A DNA stretch of 11,344 nt. It comes from an uncultured Candidatus Saccharibacteria bacterium (GTDB taxonomy: Bacteria > Patescibacteriota > Saccharimonadia > Saccharimonadales > Saccharimonadaceae). The stretch lies in assembly GCA_947095985.1 (NCBI GenBank), contig CAMUPZ010000022.1:1-11344 (forward strand), in the 5' to 3' direction. Below the pieces are notes generated by a model. The model made no database searches. It saw only the letters and a list, made by a program, of their open reading frames with translations, and was not told the DNA's origin. Positions 7,991 through 11,344 of this stretch are shown here, piece by piece (positions within the stretch are counted from its first letter, which is position 1; each line of letters begins with the position of its first letter). The translations under genes and the position numbers were made by a program.

Positions 7991-8161
7991 ATGTTTGAAG
8001 ATCGCTCTCGGGAAGCATACCGTAAGGCTGCTGAAGCCGTCCAGAATGGTACGGCAAACAGCGCCCAGAAGGCTATGAATGACCGAGCCGCCAAACAGGT
8101 CGGCAAAATGGGCAACGATGCCCGAGCTGCCCAGAGGGGAGAACTCAAGTCTTCTAACTAG
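7991..8161 (+). CDS. Small Ala-rich basic protein of 56 aa with a Shine-Dalgarno site
   Basis: The ORF begins MFEDRSREAYRKAAEAVQNG and ends in a TAG at 8159-8161. It is rich in Ala, Gln, Lys and Arg and probably helical, with no membrane span or recognised domain. The start is supported by AGAGGTG at 7978-7984, about 6 nt before the ATG. This is the only clear Shine-Dalgarno sequence seen before a start in this window. It sits between a hairpin leader and a densely folded RNA of about 300 nt with which it probably shares a transcript. GGGCAACGATGCCC inside the gene also forms a 5-bp hairpin, so part of the ORF may itself belong to the RNA structure. No function is proposed. Confidence 0.5.
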   Translation: MFEDRSREAYRKAAEAVQNGTANSAQKAMNDRAAKQVGKMGNDARAAQRGELKSSN

Positions 8162-8286
8162 ATTTTGAGCCATCCTAACTGGCGGTTGTAGGTATTATCT
8201 ACAAAAAAGTTAACCCAGTGTTAACAAAAGAGCATCCGTCTGCTCCTGGGAAGATTCCCCAGCCGGTAATCCGGAAAAGAATCAAA

Positions 8287-8355
8287 GGGTGTGTGGACCG
8301 GAGTCCCTCTATCTCATAAGAGAAAGAGGAGAGGGTTCGACTCCCTCCATGCCCG
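8287..8355 (+). ncRNA. tRNA-like domain with canonical T arm but no normal anticodon arm
   Basis: GAGGG-TTCGACT-CCCTC (8331-8347) is a perfect T arm with the conserved TTCGA. The following CATGCCC (8348-8354) pairs with GGGTGTG (8287-8293) as a 7-bp acceptor with two G-U pairs. Between them lie a 4-bp mini-hairpin GGAC/GTCC (8295-8306) and a long stem CCTCT-A-TCTC/GAGA-A-AGAGG with loop ATAA (8306-8329). The latter looks like tmRNA helix P2 rather than an anticodon arm. At 69 nt it is too short for a full tRNA, and no CCA is encoded. It could be a tRNA mimic, a decayed tRNA, or a tRNA 3' end left at an integration site. Confidence 0.4.
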
Positions 8356-8473
8356 CTGGGAAGCAAGACAAAGACCGTTTTGCTTCCCCCATTCTTGGGC
8401 TCGCGAGATTCACTCGTAGAGTCATCCTCAACGCAGAGGACGATTCCGAGCAGAACCGCTTGAGCCCGCCACA

Positions 8474-8510
8474 CCCCATCTCAATGACGAGATGGGGTTT
8501 TCTCCTTTTT
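8474..8510 (+). terminator. Intrinsic terminator closing the structured RNA transcript
   Basis: CCCCATCTC (8474-8482) and GAGATGGGG (8489-8497) form a perfect 9-bp stem with loop AATGAC, followed by a T-rich tract TTTTCTCCTTTTT (8498-8510). It is a textbook rho-independent terminator and sits just before the promoter of the dus gene. Confidence 0.88.
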
Positions 8511-8511
8511 G

Positions 8512-8520
8512 TGATAAAAT
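8512..8520 (+). promoter_or_regulatory. Extended -10 promoter of dus, leaderless
   Basis: TGA-TAAAAT ends at 8520, 7 nt before the ATG at 8528, and begins right after the T tract of the upstream terminator. No -35 hexamer is recognisable; the region 17 bp upstream is the terminator stem. Confidence 0.6.
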
Positions 8521-8527
8521 AACAGAG

Positions 8528-9679
8528 ATGACATCGTTTTGGAATGATTTACCGCAGCCATTTTTCATATTGGCACCAATGGAAGCCGTCACCGACGTGG
8601 TGTTTCGTCATGTCGTGAAACAGGCGGGCGTGCCCGACGTGTTTTTCACCGAGTTTGCCAATGCCACCGGCTGGGTTCATGCTGGCGACAAGGCCATCGC
8701 TGGGCGACTCATCAAAACCGACGATGAGCATCCGTTAGTCGCCCAAATCTGGGGTGGCGAGCCAGGCGATATGGAGCAATTTGCCGCTCACTGCATGGAG
8801 CTTGGCTTCGACGGCATTGACATCAACATGGGCTGTCCCGCCAAATCCGCCATCAAAAGCGGGGGAGCGGCACTGATCCGCCGACCCGACGTAGCGGTTG
8901 CCGCCATCGCCGCCGCTAAAACCGCCGGGTTGCCAGTTAGTGTGAAAACACGGCTGGGATATACGTATGTTGACGAGTGGCGCGAGTGGCTTACGACAAT
9001 TCTCAGACAAGACATCGTGAACTTGACGATTCATCTGCGCACAAAAAAAGAAATGAGCAAAGTCCCAGCACACTACGAGCTCATCGACGACATCATCAAG
9101 CTACGTGACGAAATCGCCCCACAGACGCTCTTGACCATCAACGGTGACATCCGTGACCGTGCCCATGGCGAGGAACTATTTAGAGCCCACCCAGGCCTCA
9201 ACGGCATCATGATCGGGCGGGGAGTTTTCAGTGATCCGTTTTGCTTTCGAGCATCTCGAGCGGTATCTCAGAAAAAATCTGGGCTGGCTTTAGCGGGTCC
9301 CGGATTATTTTCTGACGATACCAGAGAGATAGACAGCACGTGCGCTAAATTGGAGGCTGCGGTGGACACGTCAAACCCCGTCAGCCGAACGCCACGGGCT
9401 GGCGAAGCCACCCGTAAAGAGTACTCCGAGGCAGAGGATGGTTCAACTATTCATCACAAATCTGAACTAATCGCCTTACTACACTACCACCTCGACCTCT
9501 TCGACCACTACCAACCAACCCTCGGCCGCCCCTACGAAACCCTAAAACGCTTCTTCAAAATCTACATCCGCGACTTCGACGGCGCCAAAGAACTGCGCGA
9601 ACAGCTAATGCACACCAAGACGACCGACGAGGTGCGATCAATACTTGCACACAACGATCGTCCACATTATACTTATTGA
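8528..9679 (+). CDS. dus: tRNA-dihydrouridine synthase with an in-frame repeat-rich insert
   Basis: FMN-dependent enzyme reducing uridine to dihydrouridine in the tRNA D loop; 383 aa from the ATG at 8528. Signatures: LAPMEAVTD (15-23), NMGCPAKSAIKSGGAAL with catalytic Cys103, VSVKTRLGY with Lys140, TIHLRTKKE with His169, TINGDI (203-208), GIMIGRGVFSDPF (226-238). The C-terminal helical tRNA-binding part resumes at about 311 (KSELIALLHYHLDLFD, then ETLKRFFKIYIRDFDGA). Residues from about 241 to 310 look like an insert: low-complexity, charged, and encoded by DNA full of inverted repeats. A longer ORF from 8492 would run through the upstream terminator stem, so ATG8528, 7 nt after a -10, is preferred. 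The Dus subfamily (A, B or C) cannot be told from this. The stop is one base before the next gene. Confidence 0.9.
   Translation: MTSFWNDLPQPFFILAPMEAVTDVVFRHVVKQAGVPDVFFTEFANATGWVHAGDKAIAGRLIKTDDEHPLVAQIWGGEPGDMEQFAAHCMELGFDGIDINMGCPAKSAIKSGGAALIRRPDVAVAAIAAAKTAGLPVSVKTRLGYTYVDEWREWLTTILRQDIVNLTIHLRTKKEMSKVPAHYELIDDIIKLRDEIAPQTLLTINGDIRDRAHGEELFRAHPGLNGIMIGRGVFSDPFCFRASRAVSQKKSGLALAGPGLFSDDTREIDSTCAKLEAAVDTSNPVSRTPRAGEATRKEYSEAEDGSTIHHKSELIALLHYHLDLFDHYQPTLGRPYETLKRFFKIYIRDFDGAKELREQLMHTKTTDEVRSILAHNDRPHYTY
9253..9330 (+). repeat. Large imperfect palindrome inside dus
   Basis: The left arm is ATCTC (9253-9257), GGTATC (9262-9267), CAGAAAA (9269-9275), AATCTGGG (9276-9283). It pairs with the right arm CCCGGATT (9299-9306), TTTTCTG (9308-9314), GATACC (9317-9322), GAGAT (9326-9330). 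That is about 26 bp in stacked stems, one G-U, with small bulges and a 15-nt loop. It coincides with the start of the extra segment in the Dus protein, as expected if a palindromic element was inserted in frame. No target-site duplication is obvious. Confidence 0.6.
9379..9404 (+). repeat. Second inverted repeat inside the dus insert
   Basis: CGTCAGCC (9379-9386) pairs with GGCTGGCG (9397-9404) over 8 bp with one G-U pair and a 10-nt loop. It lies in the second half of the extra protein segment, downstream of the larger palindrome. Confidence 0.45.
9645..9673 (+). promoter_or_regulatory. Promoter inside dus 3' end, leaderless start of membrane protein gene
   Basis: TTGCAC (9645-9650), a 17-bp spacer and TATACT (9668-9673), ending 7 nt before the ATG at 9681. 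The whole promoter lies in the last codons of dus, so the downstream gene can be expressed separately from dus. Confidence 0.6.
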
Positions 9680-9680
9680 C

Positions 9681-10160
9681 ATGACAACAAAAAAACAAAA
9701 ACTACAAAAACAACAGACTATAGACAGATGGATCGTCATAGCATTATGGGCAAGTGCTATCTGGTTCTCGCTCGCACGTGGATTCATTACTGGCGTCGGC
9801 GGTTGGGTACTAGCACTACTTGGCCCGTGGGCGCTTATCGTTAGCTGTATCTGTGTTGCAATCATCTCCCGACAAATGAAAAAACGTCATGCATCAAAAG
9901 ACCATCTCACCACAATAGTACGTGTTTCCTTTATCGTCATGTCAATCTCATTATTTATCTGCGGCCTTGCAATGCCTGATTTTAGCGACATAGAGACCTT
10001 TTCAACATTATCCGTGTATACAAATAACGCTATTTCATTTGAAACATCAAAAGCTATCGCCATTATCTCAGGGTTTGTAGTAGTTCTGTCTCTATTCGTG
10101 GCTGTTACTTTTGGCATCGCTGAAGACAGAGAAGAGACGACGGAAGACGTCACTATTTAG
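9681..10160 (+). CDS. Unrecognised 159-aa membrane protein with four predicted helices
   Basis: I do not recognise a family. A short basic N-terminus (MTTKKQKLQKQQ) is followed by four hydrophobic segments at about 17-36, 41-63, 77-97 and 124-147. A positive loop (SRQMKKRHASKD) joins helices 2 and 3, and the tail is acidic (AEDREETTEDVTI). By the positive-inside rule, the N-terminus, the 2-3 loop and probably the C-terminus are cytoplasmic. The frame is open back to 9645, but the ATG at 9681 is chosen because the -10 ends 7 nt before it and the upstream codons lie inside dus. The dus stop TGA is separated from this ATG by a single C, so translational coupling with dus is also possible. Confidence 0.75.
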   Translation: MTTKKQKLQKQQTIDRWIVIALWASAIWFSLARGFITGVGGWVLALLGPWALIVSCICVAIISRQMKKRHASKDHLTTIVRVSFIVMSISLFICGLAMPDFSDIETFSTLSVYTNNAISFETSKAIAIISGFVVVLSLFVAVTFGIAEDREETTEDVTI

Positions 10161-10200
10161 ATTAGTATTAATTAGAGTCTTAGCGTTATACGCAAATTGC

Positions 10201-10229
10201 TTGATAAAATATAGATTATATGATATAAT
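10201..10229 (+). promoter_or_regulatory. Strong promoter of the kinase-like gene, leaderless
   Basis: TTGATA (10201-10206), 17-bp spacer, TATAAT (10224-10229) preceded by TGA. The in-frame ATG at 10237 begins 7 nt after the -10. This sets the start 42 codons inside the longest open frame, whose first codons overlap the preceding gene in another frame. Confidence 0.75.
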
Positions 10230-10236
10230 ACAAGAT

Positions 10237-11112
10237 ATGCGCCAGTTCGAAGGATATTCGCTCACAACACCAATCACCATCGGTGATGTGCGTGATCTAT
10301 CAAATCAGGTGGCTCGACTACCTCGAGGGAGTATCGCTCTATTAGGCACCGACCGACTCGGCATACCGTTAGAGCAGCTCGACATAGAACTAACGCCTCG
10401 TGATGATTATGCAGAAGGTCGCCGTAACAGTATTAATAAGGTTGGGTTTTATGACGCAACATTGTACTGCTCAGACATACCCCTCGTAACTCAGCCTTGG
10501 GCAGTCAAGCCATATCTTACACCTCGCACAGCGCTGAAGGACATTGGTACAATGCGATCCATTAATAGCCTACAACACCCTCGAGCAATCCGCACCTTTG
10601 AGCCGAAAGGCATTATCCGCCTCGAGAATGGCGAAATGGCAGTTATTACCGATTTTATGCAAGGCGTGCGCAGCTGCGACAGTCTAGTCGACGAATATCG
10701 AGAAAAGACATTACCCGAAGAAAAAGCACGGCTTATCGCCCGCACCGCATTCGCTACTATGTACTATTTTCACAGCCTGAAAAAGCCGTATACAATGAAC
10801 GACTCGCAGATAAAGAACTTTGCGTTTACTATCAATACCGAACCGTGGTGTATTGACACCGAAACATTTATGTCAATAGACAAGAACCCAGCAACAGTCA
10901 GTAGATTCGGACGAGATATTGAATGTTGTGCCTATTCAATGAGCGGTCAATACAATAACGACGGTCAGAGAATGCTAGACCCAGAGCTTATTATCGAGGA
11001 TTTTATTAATCCATATGAAAAGAACATCACAGGTCTATTCACCCGTGACACCATCGATATTATGCAGGCATCAATCAAAAATCTCAAACAAGACATAGCG
11101 CAAGGAGCCTGA
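10237..11112 (+). CDS. Putative protein-kinase-like fold protein, 291 aa
   Basis: No family is named with confidence. A kinase-like core can be traced. A possible ATP-binding Lys91 lies in WAVKPY; a strand and hinge-like MAVITDFMQG (134-143) follow; then a helix with TMYYFHSLKKPY. Next is NDSQIKNFAF, in which Asp189 and Asn194 have the DxxxxN spacing of the catalytic loop of aminoglycoside-phosphotransferase and Kdo-kinase-like folds, and CIDTETF, in which Asp207 could be the metal-binding DFG-equivalent aspartate. The protein is soluble with no signal peptide. An alternative is a pseudokinase or an unrelated fold in which these spacings are chance. The start comes from the -10/ATG geometry. 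It lies 76 bp after the four-helix membrane protein and has its own promoter. Confidence 0.6.
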   Translation: MRQFEGYSLTTPITIGDVRDLSNQVARLPRGSIALLGTDRLGIPLEQLDIELTPRDDYAEGRRNSINKVGFYDATLYCSDIPLVTQPWAVKPYLTPRTALKDIGTMRSINSLQHPRAIRTFEPKGIIRLENGEMAVITDFMQGVRSCDSLVDEYREKTLPEEKARLIARTAFATMYYFHSLKKPYTMNDSQIKNFAFTINTEPWCIDTETFMSIDKNPATVSRFGRDIECCAYSMSGQYNNDGQRMLDPELIIEDFINPYEKNITGLFTRDTIDIMQASIKNLKQDIAQGA

Positions 11113-11126
11113 TATCAGACTCCTTG
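11101..11126 (+). terminator. Hairpin at the 3' end of the kinase-like gene, no T tract
   Basis: CAAGGAG (11101-11107) pairs with CTCCTTG (11120-11126), with an inner CTG/CAG stem and ATAT loop across one mismatch. The stop codon lies in the loop region. Neither strand has a T run after it, so it may be a weak terminator or an mRNA 3'-end stabiliser between two convergent genes. Confidence 0.4.
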
Positions 11127-11147
11127 GTAAGTAGTACTGGTGTATAA

Positions 11148-11344
11148 TTACCGTCGTCGCTTGCGCCGATGCAAGTCAGCAACCTTTAGCCGTACCATGT
11201 GCCGGTCGATGAGCTGTTTGGCTTTCTCGCGCTCGACTTGATCGCCGGCTTCGTCGCGGGCTTTGATGGCGCGCTCCAGTGCCGCCTGCGTTTCCGCCTC
11301 GATGATGTCGTCGCCATGATCCGCCTCGTCCACCAGGATCTGCA
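11148..11344 (-). CDS. C-terminal part of an unrecognised GC-rich gene (5' end outside window)
   Basis: The minus strand is open from the window edge to a TAA at 11150-11148, giving at least 65 residues. A GTG at 11333 is available, but upstream codons (CAG ATC CTG) are also open, so I read it as a partial gene. The visible tail has an acidic start (DEADHGDDIIEAE), a charged, probably coiled-coil helix (ALERAIKARDEAGDQVEREK) and a very basic end (LHRRKRRR). ILVDEAD resembles a DEAD-box motif, but nothing else around it fits a helicase. Codons are markedly G/C-ending compared with the neighbouring genes. Confidence 0.55.
   Translation of the reverse strand, partial: QILVDEADHGDDIIEAETQAALERAIKARDEAGDQVEREKAKQLIDRHMVRLKVADLHRRKRRR

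Larger units (their letters stand above)
8165..8510 (+). ncRNA. Unidentified densely structured RNA region ending in a terminator
   Basis: No ORF is supported in about 310 bp, but stems follow one another along the plus strand. They are TTGTAG/CTACAA (8186-8191/8199-8204), GTTAAC/GTTAAC (8209-8214/8220-8225), GAGCA/TGCTC (8230-8234/8241-8245), CTGGG/CCCAG (8246-8250/8258-8262), CCGG/CCGG (8263-8266/8271-8274), then a tRNA-like domain (8287-8355). After that come a 12-bp hairpin GGGAAGCAAGAC/GTTTTGCTTCCC (8358-8369/8377-8388) and GGGCTC/GAGCCC (8397-8402/8462-8467) enclosing two hairpins. A canonical terminator closes it. Several stems are joined by A-rich linkers. GC content is visibly above the flanking helicase gene. 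No start site is clear: it may be the 3' part of the transcript from about 7884. I could not match it to tmRNA, RNase P RNA, SRP RNA or a known riboswitch. Confidence 0.5.

Noticed and set aside
8287..8310. T-box leader signature (AGGGTG ... GGACCG ... TCCCT)
   Set aside because: It loosely resembles the T-box antiterminator sequence, but the conserved AGGGTGGNACCGCG is interrupted, no specifier stem is seen, and no aminoacyl-tRNA synthetase or amino-acid gene follows. The T-arm reading explains more of the sequence.
7884..8510. tmRNA (ssrA) gene
   Set aside because: The T arm and P2-like stem suggest it, but there is no GGATTCGAC-like D domain, no tag ORF ending in ALAA, no encoded CCA, and the best acceptor 5' strand lies only about 60 nt before the 3' strand.
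8162..8510. RNase P RNA or SRP RNA
   Set aside because: Size would fit RNase P RNA, but the GAAAGTCC and ACAGAA-GGCTTA core blocks are not present; CAGAACCGCTT at 8451-8461 is only a partial look-alike. The SRP GGAA/AGCAG loop is also absent.
8289..8522. Open frame across the structured RNA and terminator
   Set aside because: It runs through the T arm, several stems and a textbook terminator, has no ribosome site, and its amino-acid sequence looks random.
8267..9309. Shared 8-mer TAATCCGG between the RNA region and, inverted, the dus palindrome
   Set aside because: It would link the dus insert to the structured RNA, but the similarity does not extend beyond about 8 bases and could be chance in 11 kb.
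10111..10236. 42-codon N-terminal extension of the kinase-like protein
   Set aside because: The extension overlaps the membrane-protein gene in another frame and spans a strong promoter that ends 7 nt before the ATG at 10237; it reads as a shadow.
11143..11148. TATAAT on the plus strand near the right edge
   Set aside because: No plausible -35 or extended TGN at the right spacing, and no plus-strand gene or ATG follows at the leaderless distance; it overlaps the stop of the minus-strand gene.
11331..11342. DEAD-box helicase motif II (ILVDEAD) in the partial gene
   Set aside because: No other helicase motif follows and the tail is a short charged helix; a chance match or unrelated family is more likely.

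Overview
The window looks like chromosomal DNA of a small-genome bacterium, most likely a member of the Candidate Phyla Radiation and probably Saccharibacteria (TM7). This is an inference from three things: the protein style (a TrmA/RlmD-type enzyme without its iron-sulfur cysteines, a short P-type ATPase, a one-chain UvrD-nuclease), the standard use of TGA as stop, and the promoter layout. Seven protein genes have a sigma70-type -10 box ending only 6-8 nt before the ATG, usually preceded by TGN, so their transcripts should start at or next to the start codon (leaderless mRNAs).

Layout. Bases 1-60 hold a 3'-truncated tRNA-Gln(TTG) on the minus strand, with its own promoter. Next come a TRAM-containing RNA (uracil-C5)-methyltransferase (134-1450, +) and a 62-codon leaderless ORF (1498-1686, +). 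That ORF runs tail to tail into a two-gene minus-strand operon: an unrecognised 162-aa protein (4439-3951) coupled by a TAATG junction to a P-type cation ATPase (3951-1636). Transcribed divergently from that operon is a large UvrD-like helicase with a C-terminal PD-(D/E)XK nuclease (4526-7825, +).

Bases 7826-8510 form the most unusual part. They hold a promoter, a long hairpin leader, a 56-codon Ala-rich ORF with a real Shine-Dalgarno sequence, and then about 300 nt of densely folded, probably non-coding RNA. That RNA includes a tRNA-like domain with a canonical T arm and no normal anticodon arm, and ends in a textbook intrinsic terminator. I do not recognise this RNA as tmRNA, RNase P RNA, SRP RNA or a T-box.

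After the terminator come a tRNA-dihydrouridine synthase (8528-9679) with an in-frame insert of about 65-70 codons rich in inverted repeats, a four-helix membrane protein whose promoter lies inside the dus 3' end (9681-10160), a kinase-fold-like protein (10237-11112), and the tail of an unrecognised GC-rich minus-strand gene that runs off the window.

Functionally, three loci concern RNA (tRNA-Gln, the uracil methyltransferase, Dus), one is DNA repair or recombination (the helicase-nuclease), and one is ion transport. The rest is unassigned. Several start codons given here are shorter than the longest possible ORF, because the -10/ATG geometry or stop-start coupling favours the internal ATG.
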